A stretch of DNA of 64,000 bases from 39-52-133 sp035531075 (GCA_035531075.1 DATKTO010000029.1:84815-148814), one strand, 5' to 3'; positions 35,370 to 44,630 are shown, counted from the first letter of the stretch. Numbers and translations are program-made. The notes: generated by a model from the letters alone, not told the origin.

Positions 35370-36292
35370 GCGCTCCCTCCCTTGTTGCCGACCAGGCGGA
35401 TAAACAACTCCTCCAGCCGGTTAGTCTTGTTGCGCAAACTGCTTACTATAATATTATGCAGCGCCAGCTCGGAAAACAACGCGGTAATGTTGGCGCCGCG
35501 CGACACCTCGACTTCGAGAGTATGCTCATCCACCAGGCTGGCCGCAAAGCCGCTTAACCTCGGCAACGCAGCCAGCGGCTGTGCCAGATCCAGCACCAGC
35601 GTATGGCTATCCATGCGGCTCAGCAACTGGCGCATGCCGGTATTTTCCACGATGCGCCCGTGGTCGATAATCGCGATGTTGCGGCAGAGATGCTCGGCCT
35701 CTTCCAGATAGTGCGTGGTGAGAATAATCGTCGTGCCCGCCGCATTAATCTCCTGCAAAAAATTCCACATCGAATATCGGATCTCGATATCCACTCCCGC
35801 AGTCGGCTCATCCAGAATCAGCAGGCGCGGCTCATGCACCAGTGCCCGCGCAATCATCAGGCGCCGCTTCATGCCGCCCGACAACGCGCGCCCCTGCCCC
35901 TTGCGCTTGTCCCACAAACCCAGCTTATTCAAATAAAACTCGGCACGCTCTGCTGCCAAACGGCGTGGAATACCGTAGTACCCGGCCTGGTTTAGCAGCA
36001 CCTCCTCCACCGGTTCAAACATACTGAAATTAAACTCCTGCGGCACCAGCCCGATGCAGGCCTTGGCCGCCGCCAGGTCGGTATCAAGATCATGTCCAAA
36101 CACCTGCACCGTGCCTGCGCTCTTGTTTACCAGCGAAGAAATGATGCCGATGGTAGTCGACTTGCCCGCGCCATTGGGCCCCAGCAACGCAAAGAAATCC
36201 CCCTGCTCTACATTGAGATCGATACCGTGCAATGCAACGACGCCGTTCTTGTAGACTTTGCTGAGGTTTTGGAGGGAGAGGGCCTGGGTCAT
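35366..36292 (-). CDS. ABC transporter ATP-binding protein (YadG-like)
   Basis: 308 aa ATPase. Walker A GPNGAGKSTTIG, signature LSGGMKRRLMIARALVHEP, Walker B LLILDEPTAGVD, H-loop LTTHYLEEAE. A C-terminal extension of about 90 aa follows the ATPase core. Partner of the permease at 34596-35369. Upstream lies the repeat-rich region starting at 36293. Confidence 0.93.
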   Translation of the reverse strand: MTQALSLQNLSKVYKNGVVALHGIDLNVEQGDFFALLGPNGAGKSTTIGIISSLVNKSAGTVQVFGHDLDTDLAAAKACIGLVPQEFNFSMFEPVEEVLLNQAGYYGIPRRLAAERAEFYLNKLGLWDKRKGQGRALSGGMKRRLMIARALVHEPRLLILDEPTAGVDIEIRYSMWNFLQEINAAGTTIILTTHYLEEAEHLCRNIAIIDHGRIVENTGMRQLLSRMDSHTLVLDLAQPLAALPRLSGFAASLVDEHTLEVEVSRGANITALFSELALHNIIVSSLRNKTNRLEELFIRLVGNKGGSA

Positions 36293-36531
36293 AGCAGTAG
36301 TGTATTTTTACAAGTGGTAATTGTACTTGTAAAAATTCTGTACAACACCAACTTCTCCGGGTTGACCGGCAGCTGGGTGCTTTTGACTACAACTTTGGAG
36401 CTCTCTCCAGTAATCGCAATCAAACGGGGCTGTGGAGCCCGTACTTCGTGCCCAGTTCGTAGACTGGATTGAGCACAGAGTAGCACAACGATTCGGAATC
36501 AAATCAAAAACAAACCGTCGGGGGCAGCCCG

Positions 36532-37113
36532 ACAGCTGGTCACTTTCTTTTGCTTCGCCAAAAGAAAGTAACGAAAGAAAAGGCGACCCTGCCGTATCGC
36601 CCTTCGGGTTCCTTCGGTCGGACAATAAAATTGGGCGGCTGCGGAACTCGCACGATCCGCTGCGCGTCCACGTGCTCAGACAGTCCTCGCCTTCTCCCCA
36701 ATTTTATCGCCCGCCCTCAGCGATACAGAAGGGGGTTGAAAGTCAAAATCAAAACCCAATGCAAAACCACAAATCCGGTGTGCGCTATGCGCACACCAAA
36801 ACCAAAAAAACAAAACCGTGAGGGCGCAACGCGCCCTCATTTTATTTTGTTTTTTATTTGGCCTTTGATTTTAGCTTTTGACTTACCCTCCCCATATCCG
36901 CCACCGAGTAGCACAGGCGAGTCAGGGAATTCTGACGAACATGTTTGAGCACGTGGACGCGCAGCGGATCGTGCGAGTTTGTGAGGAAGCCTGGCTTGCC
37001 GAGCAACGCAGGGAATCCCAAAGGGATGGCGGAACTGGGGTCGCCTTCTTTGGGTTACCTTTCTTGGCGAAGCAAGAAAGGTAACCAGCTGTCGGGCTGC
37101 CCCCGACGGTTTT
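36532..37113. repeat. Large structured palindromic repeat, copy A (complete, two-armed)
   Basis: 582-bp element with inverted ends of about 80 bp. Each end has a hairpin GTCGGG-GGCAG-CCCGAC, then a CTTTCTTTTG-CTTCGC-type hairpin, then GGCGACCC. Next is a folded arm with an outer stem (36594-36600 with 36720-36726), an inner 11-bp stem (36625-36635 with 36697-36707), and the conserved loop GAACTCGCACGATCCGCTGC. The centre has two strong hairpins (36777-36797 and 36819-36839) between A-rich and T-rich flanks. The right half carries the same arm inverted. Short ORFs inside it are by-products. No transposase. It separates the ABC operon from the DUF2971 gene. From 36293 to 36531 I see nothing recognisable. 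Confidence 0.88.
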
Positions 37114-37179
37114 ACATTTTAGCTACCGCAAGAATGTGGGATGTGAGACCCGACCCCGAGTTTTCGAGTTTCTACCTCA

Positions 37180-38166
37180 TCATCTTCCTCGATATGGAAT
37201 ATCAGAAACGCTCACCTTATCTATCAAATCGCTCAAGCCATGTTGCTTCAATAGCAGTTGTACTGCTCGCTTGCGGTCATTCTTGTCACGGTGAGGACCA
37301 ACGATGATGCGAGCTATTGGCAAATGTTGTCTAACGCCATTCTCATTCCGTATACACAGTTCCACAAAGGGCACCGTAGCTCCCTCTCGAACCGTTGTCT
37401 TGATTGGATGTTGTTGTACAGATTGAAGCTCTAGGTGTGATTCCAGCTTAGGGCCAAGAAGGCTTAACACCAAGCGTACTTCCTGCTCCTCTGAGAAACC
37501 GCGATGCTTGAAAAAAGACGATAAAATTGCGAGCGGGTTTGAAAATTCGCTTGCATCTTCTGCAAAACCTGAACGAAAGTACTTGTCAGCCGCTACTTGA
37601 AGTTTAACTATCCATTCGTTCGTGTCTGGGTCATTCGTATGTCCGTTTTCAATGGGGTGGTACTGAACGTCAGCCCAAGAAAATATTTCCTCATAGTAGG
37701 GTGTTGTCTCTTCACTGAGTATTTTGTCGAGTTGGTCAGTGTCTAAAACAATTGCATATCCGCCATCGGTGCCATATGCTCTCCACTGACTCAGTAAGCC
37801 ATTGTCGTGCACGTAAGGGTCTGTTGTTGTAGTAAATGACGTGATGTATTGATCGTGAAAACCCAAACTAACCACTTTGAGGGTTTGGATCAGCTTTGTG
37901 AATTGTTCATCCAAATAGAGATTGAATGGTGTGTTCCCCTGAAGCGTCCGAAAATCAGGTTTATCTTTGATCTCTTCGAAATATTTGCGGAAATTGGGAC
38001 GGAGAATTTCTGGAAGGACGCGATCATAGAAGACGTGAATTTCCTCCTCATCATTCATAAAAGACGAGTGAGTTGCCCGTAAAGATTTACTTTCAAGTAT
38101 TCCTGAGAGGCCCGCGGCTGTGGTGTAGTGATATAGCTCTTTGTGTGAATCTGAAATTTTCCCCAT
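37180..38166 (-). CDS. DUF2971 family protein
   Basis: 328 aa cytoplasmic protein. The family signature is at the N-terminus: LYHYTTAAGLSGILESKSLR and THSSFMNDEEEIHVFYDR (about residues 12-50), with LLSQWRAYGTDGGYAIVLD in the middle and FFKHRGFSEEQEVRLVLS near the C-terminus. The biochemical role is unknown; members often occur in accessory or defence-rich regions. The start is ATG 38166, because GGAGGT lies 7 bases upstream; a TTG at 38181 is less likely. The base composition is poorer in GC than the neighbours. It lies between two copies of the structured repeat (36532-37113 and 38228-38470), so it is probably acquired. Confidence 0.85.
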   Translation of the reverse strand: MGKISDSHKELYHYTTAAGLSGILESKSLRATHSSFMNDEEEIHVFYDRVLPEILRPNFRKYFEEIKDKPDFRTLQGNTPFNLYLDEQFTKLIQTLKVVSLGFHDQYITSFTTTTDPYVHDNGLLSQWRAYGTDGGYAIVLDTDQLDKILSEETTPYYEEIFSWADVQYHPIENGHTNDPDTNEWIVKLQVAADKYFRSGFAEDASEFSNPLAILSSFFKHRGFSEEQEVRLVLSLLGPKLESHLELQSVQQHPIKTTVREGATVPFVELCIRNENGVRQHLPIARIIVGPHRDKNDRKRAVQLLLKQHGLSDLIDKVSVSDIPYRGR

Positions 38167-38227
38167 CTGTTCTACCTCCAATTTTGCTACAGCTATCCTT
38201 GATCTGATTCTGTGATAAGACTGTTCC

Positions 38228-38470
38228 CGTTTTGCCCGGGGTAGCCCGGCGGCTAGTCACTTTTCATGCTTCGCCAAGAAAAGTAACCAAAAGAAGGCGA
38301 TCCCCAATCCACCACCTCTTCGAGGTTCCCTGCGGTGCTCGACAGGTCAGGCTTCCTCATAAACTCGCACGATCCGCTGCGCGTCCACGTGCTCAAACAT
38401 ATTCGTCAGAATTCCCTGACCTGTCTCCGCTCCTCGGTGGTGGACGAGGGGAGGAAAAAGCGGCGCACTC
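38228..38470. repeat. Large structured repeat, copy B (single arm)
   Basis: One arm of the same element as at 36532-37113. Terminal hairpin around GCCCGGGGTAGCCCGGC, CTTCGC-loop hairpin, GGCGATCCCC, then an outer stem TCCACCACC (38308-38316) with GGTGGTGGA (38436-38444), a small ACCTC-TTC-GAGGT hairpin, and an inner stem GACAGGTCAGG (38341-38351) with CCTGACCTGTC (38415-38425) around the conserved loop. The second arm and central hairpins are missing after about 38470. The remaining 38471-38581 is AT-rich with a TGATTATATTGAATAA motif at 38539 and no gene. Confidence 0.85.
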
Positions 38471-38581
38471 GCACAGTTTTGTGCAAATTTAGCTTATACA
38501 AATCAAGTGCATATGCAATTTCAATATAATAATAGGTATATGATTATATTGAATAAATTAACTAAAAAGCACTAATCAACA

Positions 38582-39862
38582 TCAGCCCACCACCCGCAAC
38601 ACCAAGCCCTTCAAATAAGCCCCCTCCGGAAAACTCAAGAGCACCGGATGATCCGCCGCCGCATGTACCTTGTGCACAATCTGCGCATCCACGCCTGCAT
38701 CCAGCGCTGCACCCGCGATGATTTTCTGGAACAGGTCATCGCTGATGCCACCCGAGCAGGAATAGGTTGCAAGGATGCCACCCGGCCGCAGCAGTTTGAA
38801 GCCCAGCAGGTTGATATCCTTGTACGCACGCGATGCCTTCTCGGCAAAGGCGGCGGTCGGTGCAAATTTGGGCGGGTCGAGTACGATGAGGTCGAACTTG
38901 CGATTCTGGTCGCGCAATTTTCTGAGCGCCTCAAACACGTCTTTGTCCTGCCATTCGGCGCGGCTGGCATCGAGGCCGTTAAGCTCCACATTGCGCTGCG
39001 CCAGTTGCAGGGCTTCTGCAGACGAGTCGATCGACAGCACGGATTTTGCGCCACCGCGCAGGGCATATAGCGAGAAGCCGCCGGTATAGCAGAAGCAGTT
39101 GAGCACATCGCGGCCCTCGGCCAGATTGCCGATCAGCGCGCGGTTGTCGCGCTGATCCAGATAGAAGCCGGTCTTCTGGCCTGCGGCCACGTCCACCGCG
39201 ATGCGGATGCCGTTTTCGCTGACGCTCAATTGCTCGGGCAATTTGCCGCGCAGTATTTCATTGCGTTTGGGCAGGCCTTCCAGTTCGCGCCCGTCGGAAT
39301 CCGAGCGCTCGTAGATGCATACCGGATTGCACAGTTCCTGCAAGACATCGGCAAAGGTTTCGCGCCAGCGCTCCGCACCGGCGCTGCCGAGTTGCAGCAC
39401 CAGCACGTCGGCATACTGGTCGACGATGAGGCCGGGCAAGCCGTCCGATTCGCCGTGGATCAGGCGCATGCCGTTGCTGTGCTGATCCAGTTTTAATTCC
39501 TTGCGCGCAGCCAGGGCACTGCTGATTTTCTTGCGGAAAAAATCGGCATCTATTTTTTCCTCTGCCTGCCACGTCCACACGCGGCCGCAGATTTGCGATT
39601 GCGGGTTGTAGGCAGCCCAGGCGAGGAAGCCGCCCTGTGCATCGCACACTTGCACGGTGTCGCCGCTGGCCGGGCTGCCGTCAATGCGCTCTACCGCGCC
39701 GGAGAAGATCCAGGGGTGGCGGCGCTGCAGGGATTTTTCGCGGCCCGCCTGCAGCAGTAATTTAGGGCCGGCAAACGGCACCAGCGGGGATTTTATTACT
39801 GTTGGCTGTTGCCTGCTGTTTTCGCGGCGACGCTGGTGTGAGGTATGGCGTTTCTGGTTCAT
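38582..39862 (-). CDS. rlmI: 23S rRNA (cytosine(1962)-C5)-methyltransferase (RlmI-like)
   Basis: 426 aa. An N-terminal basic tail (QKRHTSHQRRRENSRQQ), a PUA domain (LQAGREKSLQRRHPWIFSGA, about 35-110) and a Rossmann methyltransferase with GQKTGFYLDQRDNR, LNCFCYTGGFSLYAL and the catalytic DPPKFA region (LIVLDPPKFAPT). ATG 39862 overlaps the xerC TGA (ATGA). The upstream part of the open frame reads through xerC and is not included. Confidence 0.92.
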   Translation of the reverse strand: MNQKRHTSHQRRRENSRQQPTVIKSPLVPFAGPKLLLQAGREKSLQRRHPWIFSGAVERIDGSPASGDTVQVCDAQGGFLAWAAYNPQSQICGRVWTWQAEEKIDADFFRKKISSALAARKELKLDQHSNGMRLIHGESDGLPGLIVDQYADVLVLQLGSAGAERWRETFADVLQELCNPVCIYERSDSDGRELEGLPKRNEILRGKLPEQLSVSENGIRIAVDVAAGQKTGFYLDQRDNRALIGNLAEGRDVLNCFCYTGGFSLYALRGGAKSVLSIDSSAEALQLAQRNVELNGLDASRAEWQDKDVFEALRKLRDQNRKFDLIVLDPPKFAPTAAFAEKASRAYKDINLLGFKLLRPGGILATYSCSGGISDDLFQKIIAGAALDAGVDAQIVHKVHAAADHPVLLSFPEGAYLKGLVLRVVG

Positions 39863-40773
39863 GTGGCTTTCTTCTTTGCACGCGGATGCGCGCTGTCGTA
39901 AATTTTGGCGAGGTACTGAAAATCGAGATGGGTATACACCTGGGTGGTGGAGATGCTGGCGTGGCCCAGCATCTCCTGCACCGCGCGCAGGTCGCCGCTG
40001 GATTGCAGCACATGCGAGGCGAAGGAATGGCGCAGCAGGTGCGGATGCACATTCGCACTTATTCCCTGTTTGATGCCCCATTCCTTCATGCGCAGCTGCA
40101 CCGAACGCGCGCTGATGCGCCCGCCGTTGCGGTTGATGAACAGGGCCGGCTCCTCATTTTTTGCGAGCGCACTGCGCAGCTGCAGCCACTGCTGCAGCGC
40201 GCTGATGGCATGGCTGCCCAATGGGATAATTCGCGTCTTGTTGCCCTTGCCGGTCACGCGCACCGAATCGTCGCTGAAATCCAGCGCCTCCGGATTGAGG
40301 CTAACCAGTTCGGCCAGACGCAAACCGGAGGAATACAGCAGCTCGAACATTGCCTTGTCGCGCACGCTCAGCGGGTCGCCATCTGCGGGCAAATCCACCA
40401 TGCGCACGGCTTCATCCGGCGACAGGGTGTGCGGCAGGTTGCGCGGCGATTTGGGCGCGCGCAAGCCGCTGCAGGGGTTATTGCTGTATTGATGATCGCG
40501 GATCAGGTAGGTATAAAAACCGCGCCAGGCAGACAGCATGCGCGCCAGGGTTTTGCCGCCCAGGCCCTGCCCGTGCAGGCTGGCGATAAAGCGGCGGATT
40601 TGATGGCTCTTGAGCGCATCGAGCTGTGTCTCACCGGCCGCCTTAAACAACCGCCGAATATCGCGCGCATAATTTTCAAGGGTGAGCGGGGAATATTGCC
40701 GCTCGTTGCCGAGGTAAGCCAGGTAGCCGTTCAGTATCTCCTGCCTGGCTGAATCCGGGCTTGCCTTGTCCAT
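39859..40773 (-). CDS. xerC: Tyrosine recombinase XerC
   Basis: 304 aa recombinase that resolves chromosome dimers at dif with XerD. N-terminal SAM-like domain (YLAYLGNERQYSPLTLENYA). Catalytic residues: Arg in YSSGLRLAELVSL, Lys in VTGKGNKTRIIPLG, His-x-x-Arg in HLLRHSFASH, His in LGHASISTTQ, Tyr in VYTHLD. ATG 40773 follows the DUF484 stop by 1 bp. The order dapF-DUF484-xerC is classical. Confidence 0.95.
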   Translation of the reverse strand: MDKASPDSARQEILNGYLAYLGNERQYSPLTLENYARDIRRLFKAAGETQLDALKSHQIRRFIASLHGQGLGGKTLARMLSAWRGFYTYLIRDHQYSNNPCSGLRAPKSPRNLPHTLSPDEAVRMVDLPADGDPLSVRDKAMFELLYSSGLRLAELVSLNPEALDFSDDSVRVTGKGNKTRIIPLGSHAISALQQWLQLRSALAKNEEPALFINRNGGRISARSVQLRMKEWGIKQGISANVHPHLLRHSFASHVLQSSGDLRAVQEMLGHASISTTQVYTHLDFQYLAKIYDSAHPRAKKKAT

Positions 40774-40774
40774 G

Positions 40775-41395
40775 TTATAGATGGGGCTGCACTGCGCTGC
40801 TGACGAGCTCTGCAATGCGCTGCAGGAATACGGTTCCCATTTCCGGATAGAAGCGTTGCGCATCCTCGCTGGCGAGAATCAGCATGCCGATGGTTTGAGT
40901 ATCCTTGCGCAATGGCAGATAGGCAAACGAACGCAGGTGTTCCGCACTCTCGCCGAACCATGACCGGGTATCATGCACCGCCTGATGTGCGCATACCGGC
41001 CTGGTATGCTGCCCGGCAAATGCCATCACCTCGGTACTGGGTGGCTGCTCCTGCCACAGCTGAATCACGGCATGCGGCACGGAAAAAATGTCGCGCAAAT
41101 TGCGCGTGGCAATATCCTGCAGTGAAGCCAGAGCATCTGCGCCAAAAAGTGCCAGGGTGTATTGATGCACCTTGTCTTGCAGCGCCTCATTTTCTCGGGC
41201 TATTTCCATCCAGTCGAACAGTTTTTTTTCCAGTTCCTTGACACGCTCGCGCAGCACCAGCAACTGCCGCTCCGATAGCGAGATGGTGCGGCCACCGTGA
41301 GGATGCGGCAGGACGAGCTCAGTCAACAGACCTGCATGTTCGTTAAAAAATCCCGGATTTTTTTGCAGATACTCTGCGACGTTTTCAGCTTTCAT
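40775..41395 (-). CDS. DUF484 family protein (GAF-like)
   Basis: 206 aa. Starts MKAENVAEYLQKNPGFFNEH, the DUF484 signature, with RQLLVLRERVKELEKKLFDW (coiled coil, about 40-60) then a GAF-like domain to the end (YLPLRKDTQTIGMLILASED). ATG 41395 has AGTGA upstream and matches family starts; a GTG at 41404 is possible. Lies between dapF and xerC as in many proteobacteria. Function unknown. Confidence 0.88.
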   Translation of the reverse strand: MKAENVAEYLQKNPGFFNEHAGLLTELVLPHPHGGRTISLSERQLLVLRERVKELEKKLFDWMEIARENEALQDKVHQYTLALFGADALASLQDIATRNLRDIFSVPHAVIQLWQEQPPSTEVMAFAGQHTRPVCAHQAVHDTRSWFGESAEHLRSFAYLPLRKDTQTIGMLILASEDAQRFYPEMGTVFLQRIAELVSSAVQPHL

Positions 41396-41404
41396 GTTGT
41401 TCAC

Positions 41405-42238
41405 TTATAAATTTATTTCACCCTCAAACACGGTAATGGCGGGTCCTGTCATCATCACCGGGGAGTTTGCTCCGGCCCAGCCTATGGTCAGCACGCCGCC
41501 GTGGGTGGCCACCTGCACCTGACTATCCAGCAGCCCGCGCTGGATGCCGCTCACCACAGCAGCACAGGCGCCGGTGCCGCACGACATGGTTTCGCCCGCA
41601 CCGCGTTCATATACACGCAACTTGATATGGGAACGGTCAACAACCTGCATAAAGCCCGCATTGACCCGCTTGGGGAAACGCGGGTGGCGTTCAATCAGCG
41701 GCCCCATCAGCGCAACGGCTGCGCGCTCAACATCCTCGACGATCTGCACTGCATGCGGATTACCCATGGACACGGCGGTGATCTGTACCGTCTCGCCATT
41801 GACTTGCAGCGCCTGAATGACTGCGTCGCTGTCGCTGTCAAACGGGATGCGCGCAGCCTCGAATATCGGTGCGCCCATATTCACCGTCACACGCCCGTCA
41901 TCCTCCAGACGCGGAGAGATCAGGCCGCTTTGTGTTTCCACCACGATTTCGCGCTTGGTCGTCAGTTTGTGATCGTGCACAAAACGCACAAAGCAGCGTG
42001 CGCCATTGCCGCACTGCTCTACCTCGCCGCCATCCGCGTTGAAGATCAGATAGCGGAAATCGGCCTCTTCGTTCTGCGAGCGCTTGACCAGCAGGATCTG
42101 ATCGCAACCGATTCCGAAATGCCTGTCCGCCAGAAAGCGCAACTGCTCGGGGGTCAAATAAACTTCCTGGCGCACCCCATCGATAACCACAAAGTCGTTG
42201 CCCGCGCCGTGCATTTTGGTGAATTTTAGTTTTATCAT
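41405..42238 (-). CDS. dapF: Diaminopimelate epimerase
   Basis: Converts LL-DAP to meso-DAP for lysine and peptidoglycan (the substrate of MurE above). 277 aa. Both catalytic cysteines are seen: EQCGNGARCFVRF and MSCGTGACAAVVSG. Start motif MIKLKFTKMHGAGNDFVVID. ATG 42238 overlaps the tag TGA (ATGA). Confidence 0.97.
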   Translation of the reverse strand: MIKLKFTKMHGAGNDFVVIDGVRQEVYLTPEQLRFLADRHFGIGCDQILLVKRSQNEEADFRYLIFNADGGEVEQCGNGARCFVRFVHDHKLTTKREIVVETQSGLISPRLEDDGRVTVNMGAPIFEAARIPFDSDSDAVIQALQVNGETVQITAVSMGNPHAVQIVEDVERAAVALMGPLIERHPRFPKRVNAGFMQVVDRSHIKLRVYERGAGETMSCGTGACAAVVSGIQRGLLDSQVQVATHGGVLTIGWAGANSPVMMTGPAITVFEGEINL

Positions 42239-42825
42239 TTTAACTGTGCGTGTCGAAAACAATCGGTGGTATGGTCATTCACCATCCCGGTAGCCTGCAT
42301 AAATGCATAACAGATGGTAGAGCCGGCAAACTTGAAACCGCGCCGTTTCAGCTCCTTGCTCATCGCGTCCGAAGTGGCTGTGCTTGCCGGCACCTCGGCC
42401 AGACTGCGCCAGTTATTCTGCTGCGGTGCGCCATCCACAAAGCGCCAAATAAAGGCATCAAAGCTGCCAAATTCATCCCGTACGGCAAGCAGTTTTTGCG
42501 CATTGATCACGGCGGACTGCAGCTTCAATCTGTTGCGCACAATAGCGGAATTTTGCATTAACAGCCCTATTTTATGCTCATCATAGCCGGCAACCCGTTC
42601 AGCATCGAAATTATCGAAAGCCGCGCGATAATCCGCGCGTTTTTTCAGGATGGTAATCCAGCTCAAGCCCGCCTGCGCCCCTTCCAGAATCAGGAATTCA
42701 AACAGCGCACGCTCGTCATGCAGCGGCACCCCCCATTCCTGATCGTGATAGGCCTGATACAGCGCACTGCTGTTCGCCCAGGCGCAGCGAACCTCAGGCG
42801 GCACATTTGCCACAAGGCCCTCCAT
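42235..42825 (-). CDS. tag: DNA-3-methyladenine glycosylase I
   Basis: Base-excision repair glycosylase removing 3-methyladenine, 196 aa. Zinc ligands Cys (RCAWANS), His (YHDQEWG) and HTTDCF His/Cys at the C-terminus; EFLILEGAQAGLSWITIL and the helix-hairpin-helix region are present. It overlaps the upstream CoA-binding gene by about 32 bp, so a slightly later start is possible, but none is better. Confidence 0.92.
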   Translation of the reverse strand: MEGLVANVPPEVRCAWANSSALYQAYHDQEWGVPLHDERALFEFLILEGAQAGLSWITILKKRADYRAAFDNFDAERVAGYDEHKIGLLMQNSAIVRNRLKLQSAVINAQKLLAVRDEFGSFDAFIWRFVDGAPQQNNWRSLAEVPASTATSDAMSKELKRRGFKFAGSTICYAFMQATGMVNDHTTDCFRHAQLK

Positions 42826-43219
42826 CGCGCCAGATGCACATATCCATCACCACGGTAATGCCTGCCTCCCGCGCGCGCTGCGCCGCCTCTTCATGTATCA
42901 CGCCATCCTGCAGCCACAGATATTTGATACCAAGCGCAATGCACTCATCCACCAGCGCCGGCACATGCTCCGGCGCGCGAAACACATTCACCAGATCAAT
43001 TTTCTGCGGCACGCTCGCCAGATCGGGGTAAGCCGGCTCGCCCAGCACGGTAGTAATCTTGGGGCGCACCGGAATAATGCGGTAGCCCAGCTCCTGCATG
43101 CCCTGCGCTACGCGGAAACTGGGACGATCGGCATTGGGCGACAGCCCCACCACCGCAATGCTGCGAACATTGCGCAGCATCCGGTAAATCTCGGCCTGGG
43201 TCGGTTTTTGAAAATTCAT
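42794..43219 (-). CDS. CoA-binding domain protein (YccU family)
   Basis: 141 aa, a single CoA-binding Rossmann domain: RSIAVVGLSPNADRPSFRVA, YRIIPVRPKITTVLGEPAYP, VFRAPEHVPALVDECIALG, and IKYLWLQDGVIHEEAAQRA. ATG 43219 (MNFQKPTQAEIYRML) is chosen; an upstream extension has no family match. Biological role unknown. Confidence 0.88.
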   Translation of the reverse strand: MNFQKPTQAEIYRMLRNVRSIAVVGLSPNADRPSFRVAQGMQELGYRIIPVRPKITTVLGEPAYPDLASVPQKIDLVNVFRAPEHVPALVDECIALGIKYLWLQDGVIHEEAAQRAREAGITVVMDMCIWRDGGPCGKCAA

Positions 43220-43298
43220 GGCGCGTAAGATAACATTTTTCAGCGCAAAAGGCGCGGGCGGAATGCAGCAAAAACCGTTATACTTCGCGCCCTTCAAC

Positions 43299-43375
43299 GC
43301 GCTCGTAGCTCAGCTGGATAGAGTATTGGTTTCCGAAGCCAAGGGTCGTGGGTTCGACTCCCGCCGAGCGCACCA
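43299..43375 (+). tRNA. tRNA-Arg (anticodon CCG)
   Basis: Cloverleaf: acceptor GCGCTCG with CGAGCGC, D-stem GCTC/GAGT, anticodon stem TTGGT/GCCAA with loop TTCCGAA (anticodon CCG, reads CGG), T-arm with TTCGACT, and an encoded CCA end. A TATACT -10-like box lies at 43279-43284 followed by a GC-rich segment, consistent with a stable-RNA promoter. Confidence 0.97.
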
Positions 43376-43421
43376 ATTTCATACTTGCAGTTCTGGTGAC
43401 TTCAAGCAAAGTAATTTGGAA

Positions 43422-44630
43422 TCAACCTTGATTGATTGGATGCAGGGAGTGCGACAGCCAGTCATCATGCGCCGTATGCATCTCCATCAGCCCTTCAATT
43501 TCCAATGCATGCAGCAAACCTAACACTTCCATGGAACGCTCGGAGAGTTCTCGCAGATGGGAGGTAATGTCCTCCATGCTTGCCCCATCTCCCACCAACT
43601 TTACCAGCAATTGGCCAATATCATGAAATGCAGAATGCGGTTTTTCCAGATTGCGGAAAGACTGCCTGTCCTGAAACATTTGCCCTATCCCATCATACCA
43701 ATGTCCTAATCTGCAATCCTTGTGTGACAGGGTGGGAAGCGTCAGACATTTTCGATAGGATGAATCCTTGGAAAAAGAAGCAGCCTTGACTAATCCGCTG
43801 ATCAGTTTTCTGCGCCATTGCATGTGGTCAATGATCGCCATGTGTATCAAACCAATCGGCAAGCCCGACCAGCGGATATCCTCCTTGACAAAGCAAATGA
43901 ATTGATCAAGAGGCAGCGGTTTGCAGAACCAGAATCCCTGAACCTTTGTGCACCCCGCTTCAAGCAGGCGATGGTATTGCTCGCTGTCTTCCACGCCTTC
44001 GGCCACTACGCTGATCCCAAGCTCATGCGCCATGCGGATGGAGGATTCGACTATGGTTAAATTCTTGTCGGAATCAAACATTCTGCTAACGATCCCTTGG
44101 TCCAGCTTGATGGTTGTAAATGGCCATTTGCTCAAGGTATCAAGGGATGAATAGCCTTTGCCAAAGTCGTCCATTGCCAGCCCCACCCCGGCATCCCGCA
44201 AGGGCTGAATATTTTTCTTGATGCTGTCGCCTGCTGCCAATGCTGCTGTTTCTGTCAGCTCAACCTGCAGACTATTGGGCGGCAATCGGGATATTTTCAG
44301 CGCCTTCAGTATCATCCTGGTGAATACATCATCCTCAAAATCCTTGGCTGAGGCGTTAAAGGATATGGACAGCGGTTCAACATCCATCATGACCAGCATG
44401 TCTTTCACCAATTTCGGGAACATATGCCGGGTGATGTCTTTGATCAGTGAGGATTGTTCTGCCAGAGGAATAAATGCATCTGGGGGAATGATGGTGCCAT
44501 CGGGTTTGATCCACCTGATTAAAGCTTCTGCACCGAATACTTTTCCCGTCACCAGGGAAATTTTGGGTTGATAGAAAAAGGTAAATTCGTCATTCCTGAT
44601 TCCATCAATGATGTTGGCTTCGTTCACCAT
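43422..44630 (-). CDS. EAL phosphodiesterase fused to a CZB zinc-binding domain
   Basis: 402 aa, cytoplasmic. EAL domain (about residues 5-245): FGAEALIRW, SFNASAKDF, ELTETAAL, MDDFGKGYSSL, IKLDQGIV, VVAEGVEDSEQ and KVQGFWFCKPL, i.e. all usual catalytic and metal residues, so c-di-GMP hydrolysis is likely. C-terminal chemoreceptor zinc-binding (CZB) domain (about 270-350) with IDHMQWRRKL, KDCRLGHWYDGIG and PHSAFHDIG giving the 3His-1Cys site, then a helical tail. No GGDEF, no membrane segment. ATG 44630 is preferred; TTG 44669 is possible. Follows tRNA-Arg convergently. Confidence 0.85.
   Translation of the reverse strand: MVNEANIIDGIRNDEFTFFYQPKISLVTGKVFGAEALIRWIKPDGTIIPPDAFIPLAEQSSLIKDITRHMFPKLVKDMLVMMDVEPLSISFNASAKDFEDDVFTRMILKALKISRLPPNSLQVELTETAALAAGDSIKKNIQPLRDAGVGLAMDDFGKGYSSLDTLSKWPFTTIKLDQGIVSRMFDSDKNLTIVESSIRMAHELGISVVAEGVEDSEQYHRLLEAGCTKVQGFWFCKPLPLDQFICFVKEDIRWSGLPIGLIHMAIIDHMQWRRKLISGLVKAASFSKDSSYRKCLTLPTLSHKDCRLGHWYDGIGQMFQDRQSFRNLEKPHSAFHDIGQLLVKLVGDGASMEDITSHLRELSERSMEVLGLLHALEIEGLMEMHTAHDDWLSHSLHPINQG

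Noticed and set aside
36308..36948. Several short ORFs within and beside repeat copy A
   Set aside because: They follow the repeat's inverted arms and hairpins; no frame is kept between copies A, B and C.
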